A stretch of 64,000 bases of DNA from Silvania hatchlandensis (GTDB lineage: Bacteria; Pseudomonadota; Gammaproteobacteria; Enterobacterales; Enterobacteriaceae). The DNA lies in NCBI RefSeq assembly GCF_025564065.1, contig NZ_JAMGZK010000055.1:329270-393269 (forward strand), read 5' to 3'. Under the pieces are notes generated by a model. That model was not told the origin of the DNA. It worked only from the letters and a program-made list of their open reading frames with translations, and searched no databases. Positions 1 through 8,024 of the stretch are shown here, in pieces (position 1 is the stretch's first letter; the number at the start of each line of letters is the position of its first letter). The position numbers and the translations under genes are program-made.

Positions 1-2
1 GC

Positions 3-59
3 GGATTTATGGTGTTACGCGTATTTAACGACCGCAGCCCTTTTCGGTCAGATGAGTGA
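3..59 (+). CDS. possible 3' end of an upstream gene (partial)
   Basis: An open frame runs from the window edge to TGA at 57-59, 11 bases before cobT, and reads as an 18-residue tail ending FRSDE. It could be the end of the preceding cobalamin gene, but the tail does not look like the CobS C-terminus as I remember it. It is too short to identify. Confidence 0.25.
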   Translation, partial: GFMVLRVFNDRSPFRSDE

Positions 60-70
60 GACGAGCAAGC

Positions 71-1120
71 ATGCAAACAATACAGGAACTGGTGGCGGCT
101 ATCCGACCACTGGATGAGACTAAAAAAAATCAGGCCGCCCGACACATTGATGGCTTAGTGAAACCGCTTAACAGCCTGGGACGGCTGGAGGCGCTGGCCG
201 TGCAGCTGGCGGGGATGCCGGGGCTGACAACGCTCGACGATTTGCAAAAAGAGATTATCGTGATGTGCGCCGATCACGGCGTGTACCAGGAGGGCGTGGC
301 CTACAGCCCGCAGCAGGTGACGCATCTGCAGGCGCTGAATATGCTGAAAGGCACTACCGGGGTATGCGTGCTGGCGAAGAGTAACCACACCTCGGTGCTG
401 CCGGTGGATATTGGCATCGACTGCGAACCGATTGAGGCAATGCTGACCCTGAAGGTAGGGCGCGGAAGCGGTAATATCGCCCAGGGCCCGGCGATGTCGC
501 GCGCTGATGCCGAGCTGTTGCTGCTGCGCAGCGCCCGGCTGGTGCAGCAGCGGGCGGCACAGGGCATTGCGGTGTTTGGCACCGGCGAGCTGGGGATCGC
601 GAATACTACCCCCGCCTCGGCGATCATTAGCGTGCTGACCGGCTGCGATCCGCATGAGGTGGTGGGGATCGGCGCGAACCTGCCTGCGGAACGCCTGCAG
701 CATAAAGAGGCGGTGGTCCGTCAGGCGATTGCCGTTAACCAACCCGATCCTACGGATGCCATCGACGTGCTGGCGAAAGTGGGCGGTTACGATCTGGTGG
801 GGATGACCGGGGTGATCCTCGGCGCAGGCGCGTGTGGACTGCCGGTGGTGCTGGACGGGTTTCTCTCCTACGCCGCAGCGATCGCCGCCTGTCAGATAGC
901 GCCCGAGGTGAAGCCGTACTGCATTCCCTCGCACATATCGGCTGAAAAAGGCTCCCGCCGGGCGCTGGAACATCTCAACCTAACCCCGTATCTGGATCTC
1001 GATTTGCGTCTTGGTGAGGGGAGCGGCGCGGCGCTGGCGATGTCGATTATCAGCGCGGCCTGCGCCATGTACTGCGAGATGGGCCTGCTGGCAGAAAGCG
1101 GGATCAGTTTGCAGGCGTAA
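71..1120 (+). CDS. cobT: nicotinate-nucleotide--dimethylbenzimidazole phosphoribosyltransferase
   Basis: CobT transfers phosphoribose from nicotinate mononucleotide to 5,6-dimethylbenzimidazole, giving the alpha-ribazole phosphate of the cobalamin lower loop. It acts in the cytosol. The 349-residue protein starts at ATG 71 (MQTIQEL), which matches the start of enterobacterial CobT better than the in-frame GTG at 56. The region around residues 28-48 ([20 protein letters not shown]) and the C-terminal LGEGSGAA motif are typical; Glu316 there corresponds to the catalytic Glu317 of the Salmonella enzyme. The cobU/cobS partners are not in view and may lie to the left. The 3' end overlaps the convergent fepE-like gene by 17 bases. 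Confidence 0.95.
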   Translation: MQTIQELVAAIRPLDETKKNQAARHIDGLVKPLNSLGRLEALAVQLAGMPGLTTLDDLQKEIIVMCADHGVYQEGVAYSPQQVTHLQALNMLKGTTGVCVLAKSNHTSVLPVDIGIDCEPIEAMLTLKVGRGSGNIAQGPAMSRADAELLLLRSARLVQQRAAQGIAVFGTGELGIANTTPASAIISVLTGCDPHEVVGIGANLPAERLQHKEAVVRQAIAVNQPDPTDAIDVLAKVGGYDLVGMTGVILGAGACGLPVVLDGFLSYAAAIAACQIAPEVKPYCIPSHISAEKGSRRALEHLNLTPYLDLDLRLGEGSGAALAMSIISAACAMYCEMGLLAESGISLQA

Positions 1121-2246
1121 GGCGAGTGTTCTCATCGTGGAGGCTGCGCATACGGGATGCCATCATCTCGCGTGCCAGCACCGCACCTGCCGCCACGATC
1201 AACCCTATCAAGGTCGCCAGGATAACCATCAGGGCTGTGCCTGGCCCCTCTTTTTTCAGTGGCAGCGAAGGCTGCATCTGGAAGTGATACGGCGTGAAGT
1301 CGATATGGCCGAAATTAAGGGCCTGCAACGCGTGGACAGCATGTTCGCGGTTCTGTACCGAGACATCCATCTGAGCAACGTCTTTCAGTGATTGCTCAAT
1401 TTTTAACTTTTCAGTCAGACCATTGGCACCGAGTGAAATGGAATAATCAGGATCGTCTTTAACCGCCTGGCCGTTGCTGTACACCGGCGCTTTCAGGCCT
1501 GCGGCATTGGCGACCTGCAAAGCATAGCCCAGACGCTCCAGCTTCACTTTGTGTTGGCTTTCAAGATTAAAGCGATCGAGTATCAGGCGCTCTTTTTCAG
1601 AGTCTATCTTTAATTCGACGGCATTTTTCATACTGGCGATAATCTCTTTTTTAACTTCAGCGGTAATAAATTCAACGTACTCGTGCAGCACCTGTTGGGC
1701 CTCTTCTGGAGCAGGTGCGGTAAAGTTCAGCGTCCAGGTCGTGAAAGGGGCATCGTTGTTCTTTTTAGGATCGCTGTTATCTAGCGCAGTGAATTTTTGC
1801 GAGACGTTAACAATGGCGCGATAGAGATCGTTCTTATCACCATCCCCTATTTTCAGTAATGTCTGGACATACGGGGGCTGTGCCAGGAATTTTTCGTGAA
1901 GCTCCTGTGATTCGAATTTCTTCAAAAATAACTTATAGAGCGTATCCGCATCGAAAGGGGTATCCACTTTCAGTATCGTCAGGTTAACCAGGGCGTGACT
2001 TAACTCCATCACATCTGCGGTTTCGGGCGGGGTAATAATGGCCTGGCTGGTCCATTTTTTTGGTAGCAGAAAACTGGCCGCCAGCCCACAGAGCGCAAAC
2101 AGCAGCGTAATCGTGATTATCTGTTTTTTGGCCGCATAAAGTGTAGATAACAGGTGCAGTAAATCGATTTCTTCCTGGTGTGGTGCCACAAGCGGATAAG
2201 AAGATGGGTGATCAAATTGAGGGGTTTTCATTTCGTTGGAAGACAT
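1104..2246 (-). CDS. fepE: FepE/Wzz-family O-antigen chain-length regulator (polysaccharide co-polymerase)
   Basis: The 380-residue inner-membrane protein has the Wzz layout: a short cytosolic N-terminus, TM1 at about 42-62, a large helical periplasmic domain, and TM2 near 332-356 in a Pro/Gly-rich segment ([10 protein letters not shown]). Internal matches to E. coli FepE are strong ([20 protein letters not shown]), so I call FepE rather than WzzB. FepE-type proteins give very long O-antigen chains. The start is ATG 2246, with a GTG one codon upstream; no strong ribosome-binding site is visible. No O-antigen or enterobactin genes flank it here. Its last codons overlap the end of cobT on the other strand. 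Confidence 0.9.
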   Translation of the reverse strand: MSSNEMKTPQFDHPSSYPLVAPHQEEIDLLHLLSTLYAAKKQIITITLLFALCGLAASFLLPKKWTSQAIITPPETADVMELSHALVNLTILKVDTPFDADTLYKLFLKKFESQELHEKFLAQPPYVQTLLKIGDGDKNDLYRAIVNVSQKFTALDNSDPKKNNDAPFTTWTLNFTAPAPEEAQQVLHEYVEFITAEVKKEIIASMKNAVELKIDSEKERLILDRFNLESQHKVKLERLGYALQVANAAGLKAPVYSNGQAVKDDPDYSISLGANGLTEKLKIEQSLKDVAQMDVSVQNREHAVHALQALNFGHIDFTPYHFQMQPSLPLKKEGPGTALMVILATLIGLIVAAGAVLAREMMASRMRSLHDENTRLTPAN

Positions 2247-2490
2247 CACTAGCCAGTTTTAAAGTAAAAAAATACCCGTTTAAAGGTGCAGGGGATCGGA
2301 TGTTAAGCCGAAGTAGCGCAAAAAAATGAGAAAAAGGCGGGTTTTTTTAACCTCTATAAAGGTTGCATATTTTTCCAGATGACAAAAAGCCCTTTTCCCG
2401 CGAACAGGTTTAGGGCTTGTGCCGGACTGTGTTTTGACCTGTTATCAACCTCAGGTGTCACTATCTACCTAAGGGGCAAGGTTTTTAATA

Positions 2491-3105
2491 TTACCTATGA
2501 CTGAGGCGCGCAAGCTGGCGCTGATGCCATGGCCCGAGGATCAGCACCGTGGTGAGCGCGCCGAGCAGGGCGCAGAACATGTCGGACTGGGTATCCCACG
2601 GATCGCCCTGGGTGCCGAGAAAATCGTCCGCACCTTGCCCCATCGCCAGTGCAGCCCACCACTCAATAAGCTCATAGGTGGCGCTGATCGCCAGCGCAAT
2701 ACAGCACACCAGAAAAGCGGTCATCTTGCGGCCGTTAACGTAGCCGCCGCGCACCAGGATCTCCCGGGCCGCCAGGGCAGGCACCAGCCCCTGGAAGAAG
2801 TGACCCAGCTTGTCGTACGGGTTGCGGCTCAGATTAAACATCTCCTGCACCTCAAAACCAATCGGCACTTTCGCGTAGGTGTACATGCCGCCGACCATCA
2901 GGACGATCGCATGCCAGAAAATCAGGGTGTAGAGCAGGGGGGTCAGCGGGTAGCGCTGTTGGGTGGCGAGCAGCAGCGGCACGATAATCACCACCGGCGT
3001 GACTTCCATCAGCCAGGTGATGTGGTCACCGGTGTAGATACCGGTATACATCAGAACCAGCAGCAGGAGCAGCGCGCCGCCTTTTAATGCCAGAGAGTGA
3101 GTCAT
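2491..3105 (-). CDS. DUF2238 (YjdF-like) inner-membrane protein
   Basis: This 204-residue protein is almost wholly hydrophobic, with about five to six membrane segments. It carries the conserved loop PYDKLGHFFQGLVPALAAREIL and a later acidic/aromatic stretch (TYELIEWWAALAMGQGADDFLGTQGDPWDTQ) typical of the DUF2238/YjdF family. The conserved His, Glu and Asp residues lie near membrane boundaries and might form an active or ion-binding site, but no function is established for the family to my knowledge. It stands alone between the fepE-like gene and the autotransporter, in the same orientation as both. About 240 bases without a gene separate it from fepE. Confidence 0.85.
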   Translation of the reverse strand: MTHSLALKGGALLLLLVLMYTGIYTGDHITWLMEVTPVVIIVPLLLATQQRYPLTPLLYTLIFWHAIVLMVGGMYTYAKVPIGFEVQEMFNLSRNPYDKLGHFFQGLVPALAAREILVRGGYVNGRKMTAFLVCCIALAISATYELIEWWAALAMGQGADDFLGTQGDPWDTQSDMFCALLGALTTVLILGPWHQRQLARLSHR

Positions 3106-3185
3106 GTTATTTTACGTAGCCGGAAAAGACTCACTATCTCCTCGGCCGAAGAAAAACACAATGATTGATGCCGCAGGATAAAAAA

Positions 3186-3207
3186 ACGGGGCCCTGTGCG
3201 GCCCCGT
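3186..3207 (-). terminator. rho-independent terminator of the autotransporter gene
   Basis: GC-rich 8-bp stem ACGGGGCC/GGCCCCGT (3186-3193 with 3200-3207). On the minus strand it is followed by a T-run (the A-run at 3181-3186). It lies just beyond the autotransporter stop. Confidence 0.85.
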
Positions 3208-3223
3208 TTAGCTTCATTAACGA

Positions 3224-5842
3224 TCAGAAAGACTTGCGTAAGCGCAGGCTGAAGGTGTGCGCCTGATAGCGGTCGCCTGCCTGCAGATCGTAGCGCGCAT
3301 CGAAGCTGAGTTCATTCGCATCGTACAGCGTGCTGCCAATGGCCAGGCCAGCCATATCTTCTACCGGTGAGGCGCCTTTGGTGATAAAGCGGGTTTCGCC
3401 GATGGCGTCAGCGGCGTAGGTCGCATGGCTGCTGACCTGACGGTTGTCGTTCTGGTGGATCCAGGACACCTGTGCGAACGGCGTCAGGTTACCCAGGTCG
3501 GTGGCGAAGGTTTTCTCGATGCGGGCACCGATATCGCTGACCACCGACTGGGCGTACGTGCTGCCAACATCCAGCGCCATACCGTTGCCGCCGGTTTCGT
3601 TGTAGCCATCAACATGCTGATAACCGTAAGTCAACGCGGCCAGCGGCGTCAGAACCACGTCGGCTGGCAGCGTGAACGGATAGCCGAACTCGGTTTGCAG
3701 GGTGACCGACTGACCGTTGAACTTGCCGTGTGCTGCCCCGGAGAAGCCGGTGAAATCAGCGCGACGCACGGAGCTGTAGTTCTGACGGTTGAGGCCTGCA
3801 GAGAGGTTCAGGTACCACGGATCGCCGGTGTAGCCTGCGTAACCAATCACGCCGTAGTTATCGGCGGTGGAGGTGTTGCCGCTCAGGTTGTCTTTGCCGT
3901 GAACCGAGGTATTGCTGTAGTTCACCGCAGCGCCCAGACGCCAGTCGTCGCCCAGCGCACGGTCGGCCCCGATGATCAGGCCGCCAAACTTAGCGGTGTA
4001 GCCACTGACTTGATCGCTGCTGTCCTGACGGGCATAACCGCCAAACGGCTGGCCCCAGACGATCCAGTTGCTGGCGTAGTCGTCGCCGGTTGCCACACCG
4101 CTGGTGCCTGAAGCTTGCGGATTACGCACGGCATCAATGTGTGCACCCACGACGGCCTGCGCGGTAGAGGTGGCAACGGTTGCCGCCGAGCTGGCGTTGA
4201 GGTTCTGGCTGGTGGACAGCTGTTCGCCTGCGCGGTTCGCTTCGGATTTGCCTTCAACGGCCAGGGAGGCGTTGTACAGATCCAGCAGCTGTGGAGAAGA
4301 AATACCGGTATAGCTCGCGAGGCCACCCAGTGCCGCAGTGGCGCTCGGGATGGTTGCCCAGTCACGTTTGCCAGGCTGTGCAGGCGTTGGATTCGCAGGC
4401 GCAGGCTGGTTTGGCTCCGTCACCACGGGTGTGGTGACATCGGGTGGTGTCACTACCGGCGGGGTCACTTCGGGCTGTGGCTCAGGTTGTGGTTCTGGCT
4501 GAGGTTCCGGGATAACCGGCGCGGTGGTCAGGGTTAACACCAGCGCCTTGCTCTCTGCTTCTTCGTAGACGGAACCTTTCACTTCACCGCTATATCCCAT
4601 GGCTTTGTAATTCAGGCTCCCGGCATTGTAGTGCGTGTCGCTGCCTGCGGCAGCGATCACCACATAGCGCTGGCCTTCGGCAAACTTGTAGGTGCTGCCG
4701 GTGCGCAGCAGGTTGATGCTGGATCCCGCGTCGACCGTGGCATTGCCGCTGACGTTCAGGCGGCCATAGCCCGTATCGGCCAGCAGATCGCCGTTGGCGG
4801 TGGTCAGATCGGATACACCGGAAATCAGCGTGGCGGCCGCTTTCTGATGGTAATCACCGGTAATGGTGATGCTGTTGTTGACCTGCAGCGACGCCGCTTC
4901 GTTCACCACCGTGCCGTTTGGTACATTCACTGGCTCATTCCTGTCCAGCGAAGTCATATTCATGATTATCGCGGTGGCGGTATTCACATTATCGTTTAAC
5001 AGCAGCGAGCCGGTGCCGAATACCACGTTGGAGCTGGTAATGTTACCCGTTGCCCCCTCGAGCCCGTTCAGCGTGCCCTGGGTGGTCGTACCGCCGTTAA
5101 TGACCAGCGGAATATCGCTGACGGAATAAATATCACCGCTGATCGTGCCGGTATTGGTCAGCGTCACCGCATTGCGGGTACCGCTGTCAACAAGCAGGGC
5201 GAAGTTCTTACCGGTAATCAGCCCATTATTAACGATGGTTCCAACGGTATTGTTACTGTAGATGGCGGTGTTATTAGCAGTGATCTGGCCATTATTTTTA
5301 AGGCTGTCGATGGCACCCGCGTTATACACACCGTACGAGCTGCCATTAATCTCACCCTCATTGAGGAGGGTATTTATGGTGCCCTGATTATAGATCCCCG
5401 AGGCACCGTATAAATTGGTTAAACCCGCCTGGATGGTACCGCTGTTGGTCAAATTATTCACCATGCCTGAGGCGCTCACCGCCACGACATTGCCAGATCG
5501 ATATTGATTATTATTGGTAATGGTTCCGTTGTTATTAAAGGTGCCGACCGTGCCATCAATCTGCACCGTATTGTTACTGGTAAACAGCAGGAATGAATCA
5601 GTATTACTGATGACACCCTCGTTGGTCAGGGTGTTAACGGTGACGCTTTGATTGACCGATAACGCCGGTGCAGGTCTGCCGGTAATCGTGCCCTGCCCGG
5701 TGATATGTACCAGGTCCGTTGAGTTGGCAATCTGAACATTGCTGACCGGGGAGTCGATGATGATGTCTGAGGTGGCGTAAGACTGCGCTGCCGTTGAGGC
5801 CAGCAGCAGGGAAATAAGCTGGCTAAGTCGTTTCTTTTCCAT
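3224..5842 (-). CDS. type V autotransporter (passenger plus C-terminal beta-barrel)
   Basis: The 872-residue protein has a signal peptide (residues 1-23, ending QSYA) and a passenger rich in Asn/Thr/Gly with repeats of the type LTNxGxI and NNGxITG over about 60-250, as in beta-helical passengers. A Pro-rich linker with PEPQ repeats follows (about 442-495), then a beta-barrel from about 587 to the end, closing with FSLRLRKSF. The terminal Phe is typical of an outer-membrane protein recognised by the Bam complex. It is probably surface-exposed and adhesin-like, but no catalytic serine-protease motif (GDSGS) was seen and the ligand is unknown. It is transcribed divergently from the lipoprotein hydrolase gene across 189 bases. 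Confidence 0.9.
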   Translation of the reverse strand: MEKKRLSQLISLLLASTAAQSYATSDIIIDSPVSNVQIANSTDLVHITGQGTITGRPAPALSVNQSVTVNTLTNEGVISNTDSFLLFTSNNTVQIDGTVGTFNNNGTITNNNQYRSGNVVAVSASGMVNNLTNSGTIQAGLTNLYGASGIYNQGTINTLLNEGEINGSSYGVYNAGAIDSLKNNGQITANNTAIYSNNTVGTIVNNGLITGKNFALLVDSGTRNAVTLTNTGTISGDIYSVSDIPLVINGGTTTQGTLNGLEGATGNITSSNVVFGTGSLLLNDNVNTATAIIMNMTSLDRNEPVNVPNGTVVNEAASLQVNNSITITGDYHQKAAATLISGVSDLTTANGDLLADTGYGRLNVSGNATVDAGSSINLLRTGSTYKFAEGQRYVVIAAAGSDTHYNAGSLNYKAMGYSGEVKGSVYEEAESKALVLTLTTAPVIPEPQPEPQPEPQPEVTPPVVTPPDVTTPVVTEPNQPAPANPTPAQPGKRDWATIPSATAALGGLASYTGISSPQLLDLYNASLAVEGKSEANRAGEQLSTSQNLNASSAATVATSTAQAVVGAHIDAVRNPQASGTSGVATGDDYASNWIVWGQPFGGYARQDSSDQVSGYTAKFGGLIIGADRALGDDWRLGAAVNYSNTSVHGKDNLSGNTSTADNYGVIGYAGYTGDPWYLNLSAGLNRQNYSSVRRADFTGFSGAAHGKFNGQSVTLQTEFGYPFTLPADVVLTPLAALTYGYQHVDGYNETGGNGMALDVGSTYAQSVVSDIGARIEKTFATDLGNLTPFAQVSWIHQNDNRQVSSHATYAADAIGETRFITKGASPVEDMAGLAIGSTLYDANELSFDARYDLQAGDRYQAHTFSLRLRKSF

Positions 5843-6031
5843 GGTGTTCCGTCATAACGTTGCGAGAGTTGTGCAATAGCAGGTGCGTTTTTCTTCGGAT
5901 TAATCCGATATCTTCGGGCGCAGAATATACAACTGGTTGTCAAAAACAATAAGCCTTGCTTAATTATTTCTTGCCGAAATAAACCCTTAATTTTTGTAGT
6001 ATTTATAATTTGATTTAAGGCGGTAGCGGTT

Positions 6032-6871
6032 ATGAAGATATATCCTCATATTTTGCAGGGAACGCTATTGATTAGTTTATCTTTATTATTCACCGGCTGT
6101 GTTTCGCACGACCCTTATCGCGAGGGAGAGGAGATCGCTGCACGGGCTGGTCTGATCAGTGAAAAAATTAACACGCCGTCGTTCCCGATCGCCGCCTGGC
6201 AGCGAATCACCCCTCCGGTGCATTCACTGCGCATCTATATTGAGGGCGATGGTTTTGCCTGGAAAAGCCGCACCCAGCCTTCCGATAACCCCACACCGCA
6301 TAATCCTGTCGGCCTGTTGCTGGCCGCTGCGGATAATCGCGAAAATGTGCTGTATCTCGCCCGGCCCTGCCAGTTTATCGGACCACCGTTACCGGCTACG
6401 TGCAGCGTTAATCTGTGGACGAGTGACCGTTTCTCGCCAGCGGTCGTTGAGGCGATGAACGAGGCGCTCAATCACGTTGTACAGCGTTATCCGGGGGTGA
6501 AACTCGATCTGGTAGGCTATTCGGGCGGGGGAAATATTGCCGCGCTGCTGGCGGCTACCCGCGACGATGTGCGCTCGCTGCGTACCGTGGCGGGCAATCT
6601 TGACGTTGCGTATGTGAATGAGATCCATCGTGTTACCCCCATGCCCACGGCGCTTAGCGCTATTAACAGTGCTTCGGCATTTCGCAGATTGCCGCAGGTT
6701 CATTACAGCGGTGGGGCGGATGACACTGTGCCTCCCGCGGTTGCCCGGCGTTTTCAGCAGGCCGTTGGCGGGCGATGCGTTCAGGTAGAGACGATAGACG
6801 GCATGACGCACGGCGCGGACTGGGCGGCAGTGTGGCCGCAATTGCTGGCGAAGGGGTTGCCTGACTGCTGA
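6032..6871 (+). CDS. alpha/beta-hydrolase lipoprotein
   Basis: The 279-residue protein begins with a lipoprotein signal (lipobox FTGC, lipidation Cys23), so it should be anchored in a membrane facing the periplasm. The nucleophile elbow GYSGGG places Ser164 as catalytic; Asp230 or Asp231 (SGGADDTVPP) and His260 (DGMTHGAD) fit the rest of a Ser-Asp-His triad in order and spacing. It has a typical esterase/lipase-like fold signature, but the substrate cannot be told. The start ATG 6032 follows TATAAT at 6004-6009 and a weak AGG. It is divergent from the autotransporter, so they may share control, or it may simply be a neighbour. Confidence 0.85.
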   Translation: MKIYPHILQGTLLISLSLLFTGCVSHDPYREGEEIAARAGLISEKINTPSFPIAAWQRITPPVHSLRIYIEGDGFAWKSRTQPSDNPTPHNPVGLLLAAADNRENVLYLARPCQFIGPPLPATCSVNLWTSDRFSPAVVEAMNEALNHVVQRYPGVKLDLVGYSGGGNIAALLAATRDDVRSLRTVAGNLDVAYVNEIHRVTPMPTALSAINSASAFRRLPQVHYSGGADDTVPPAVARRFQQAVGGRCVQVETIDGMTHGADWAAVWPQLLAKGLPDC

Positions 6872-6891
6872 GAAAAAGAGAGCCTAAAATT

Positions 6892-6910
6892 GATAATGAG
6901 ATTTATTATC
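6892..6910. promoter_or_regulatory. candidate Fur box
   Basis: GATAATGAGATTTATTATC matches the 19-bp consensus GATAATGATAATCATTATC at 16 of 19 positions. It is the core of a perfect 8-bp inverted repeat (TTGATAAT/ATTATCAA, 6890-6912). It lies 66 bases before the YeaR-like ATG. Binding by Fur is inferred from the match alone. Confidence 0.55.
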
Positions 6911-6935
6911 AAAATTACTTTACGGGCTAAAACTA

Positions 6936-6958
6936 AAGATGTATTTTAAATGCATCTT
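6936..6958. promoter_or_regulatory. NsrR operator-like palindrome
   Basis: A 23-base palindrome with half-sites AAGATGTATTT and AAATGCATCTT around one central base fits the 11-1-11 NsrR consensus with one symmetry break. It ends 17 bases before the YeaR-like ATG. In E. coli, yeaR-yoaG is known to be repressed by NsrR, which supports the assignment. Confidence 0.75.
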
Positions 6959-6975
6959 TAGAGTCGGAGTCAATT

Positions 6976-7317
6976 ATGAGCCATCACAGAATCCCTAAAA
7001 ACTGGACCATCAAACGTTCAACCCCTTTTTTCACTAAAGACAGCGTACCTGCTGCGCTGCTGAGCCATCACAACACCGCCGCCGGTATTTTTGGTCAGCT
7101 GTGTGTGATGGAAGGGACCGTGACCTACTACGGTTTCGCCAATGAAGACGCAGTCGAACCTGAAGTGAAAGTGGTGATTAATGCGGGTCATTTCGCCACC
7201 AGTCCGCCGCAGTACTGGCACCGTATCGAAATGACCGACGACGCACAGTTTAATATCAATTTCTGGGCCGAACCGGCGTTCTCCGGCGATGAAGTGTACA
7301 GCGCGAAAAAAGCCTAA
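6976..7317 (+). CDS. DUF1971 (YeaR/TehB-like) cupin protein
   Basis: This 113-residue cytosolic protein matches E. coli YeaR closely in pattern: IPKNWTIKRSTPFFTKDSVPAALL at the N-terminus, then VMEGTVTYYGFAN and a cupin core with SPPQYWHRIE and FNINFW. His and Glu residues in the core could bind a metal. YeaR-type proteins are linked to nitrosative stress and to tellurite-resistance-type domains, but the reaction is not known. It has its own promoter region with Fur-like and NsrR-like sites directly upstream, and no yoaG partner follows it. Expression is therefore likely induced by nitric oxide and possibly by iron limitation (inference). Confidence 0.85.
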   Translation: MSHHRIPKNWTIKRSTPFFTKDSVPAALLSHHNTAAGIFGQLCVMEGTVTYYGFANEDAVEPEVKVVINAGHFATSPPQYWHRIEMTDDAQFNINFWAEPAFSGDEVYSAKKA

Positions 7318-7374
7318 ACCCAGGGTTCCCTTATCCTTCAATGGGGGAGCCTGTTCAGACGGTGGGAACGCCTT

Positions 7375-7563
7375 ATGATGAATTTCTTTACGCAGTTTTC
7401 AACGAAGGTCGACTACGGTGAACGGGAGTTTTGCACAGAGCAGCTTCTGCAGCACGGCGCTGAATATCAGGAGTACTTGTCGTGCGATGCGCCGTTTTTG
7501 CCAGGGGGAAATCCCGAGCGCTTGACGGTTTTCGGTTCGCAGAAAGCAAAAAACCAGCCCTAA
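7375..7563 (+). CDS. small hypothetical ORF, 62 aa (doubtful)
   Basis: This open frame fills the gap between the YeaR-like gene and hipB. It has two tandem ATG codons (7375, 7378) and a weak purine-rich stretch upstream. I recognise no domain. Its last codons run into the first copy of the 34-bp repeat/terminator, so the natural end of any original gene may have been replaced there. It could be a remnant left by insertion of the hipBA module, or a chance ORF. Confidence 0.25.
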   Translation: MMNFFTQFSTKVDYGEREFCTEQLLQHGAEYQEYLSCDAPFLPGGNPERLTVFGSQKAKNQP

Positions 7564-7573
7564 GGCTGGTTTT
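7540..7573. repeat. 34-bp direct repeat, copy 1 (terminator hairpin)
   Basis: Identical over 34 bases to 9374-9407. The repeat contains the hairpin AACCAGCC/GGCTGGTT with A- and T-runs, so it can terminate transcription on either strand. Copy 2 is the natural terminator of tRNA-Phe. The pair brackets hipBA with a period of 1834 bases. Confidence 0.9.
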
Positions 7574-7616
7574 CTGATCGTAATCATATGACATTCTGAC
7601 AGTCATCATGAACAGG

Positions 7617-7680
7617 TTGAAATTTGTTCAATTGCACCTAAAATATAGCTTAAAGATTTTATTGCGTGTTTTAAGGTGCA
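7617..7680 (+). promoter_or_regulatory. hipBA promoter and candidate HipB operators
   Basis: TTGAAA (7617-7622) and TAAAAT (7639-7644) are 16 bases apart. The palindromic halves TGCACCT (7633-7639) and AGGTGCA (7674-7680) flank an AT-rich stretch; one overlaps the -10 region and the other abuts the hipB start. This is a fitting layout for autorepression, but binding is inferred. Confidence 0.5.
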
Positions 7681-8024
7681 TGGTGAAGCGATCACAGCAG
7701 GAACTCCTCTCTTCAGAACAACTTCTCCAACTCGTTACGTTGGGGAGAACTCTGGCGCACAGTCGAATTGCCCGCAAAATGCTGCAGGCAGAAGTCGCCG
7801 TACGCGCAAATCTCAGTCGTAATACAGTAAGCCGGATTGAAAACGGTGATGCAGGCGTTGCCATAGGCCAGATCCTACGTTACCTCAGCGTAGTTCGCCC
7901 TGGCGCAACGCTGGCGGATGTATTGACTAAGAAAGATAACGTGGTTGCTGCTCAGGAATTCGCGAACCGTCCCCGCCGTGCAAGGCCGCTAAGCGATACG
8001 GAACTGGAAGAATATGACTTCTGA
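7680..8024 (+). CDS. hipB: HipB-like antitoxin, XRE-family HTH repressor
   Basis: The start is set at ATG 7680 (MVKRSQQEL; 114 residues), because the residues upstream look like translated promoter and AGG lies just before the ATG. A Cro/C1-type helix-turn-helix occupies about residues 20-75 (ARKMLQAEVAVRANLS, NTVSRIENGDAG). The charged C-terminal tail (RPRRARPLSDTELEEYD) is typical of the part that contacts the toxin or is degraded by proteases. It overlaps hipA by 11 bases, implying translational coupling. By family knowledge HipB neutralises HipA and represses the operon. The pair is not homologous in position to E. coli K-12 hipBA. Confidence 0.85.
   Translation: MVKRSQQELLSSEQLLQLVTLGRTLAHSRIARKMLQAEVAVRANLSRNTVSRIENGDAGVAIGQILRYLSVVRPGATLADVLTKKDNVVAAQEFANRPRRARPLSDTELEEYDF

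Noticed and set aside
2497..3087. 196-codon plus-strand ORF opposite the DUF2238 gene
   Set aside because: Antisense shadow of a clear membrane-protein gene; its His/Gln-rich translation is typical of reversed hydrophobic codons.
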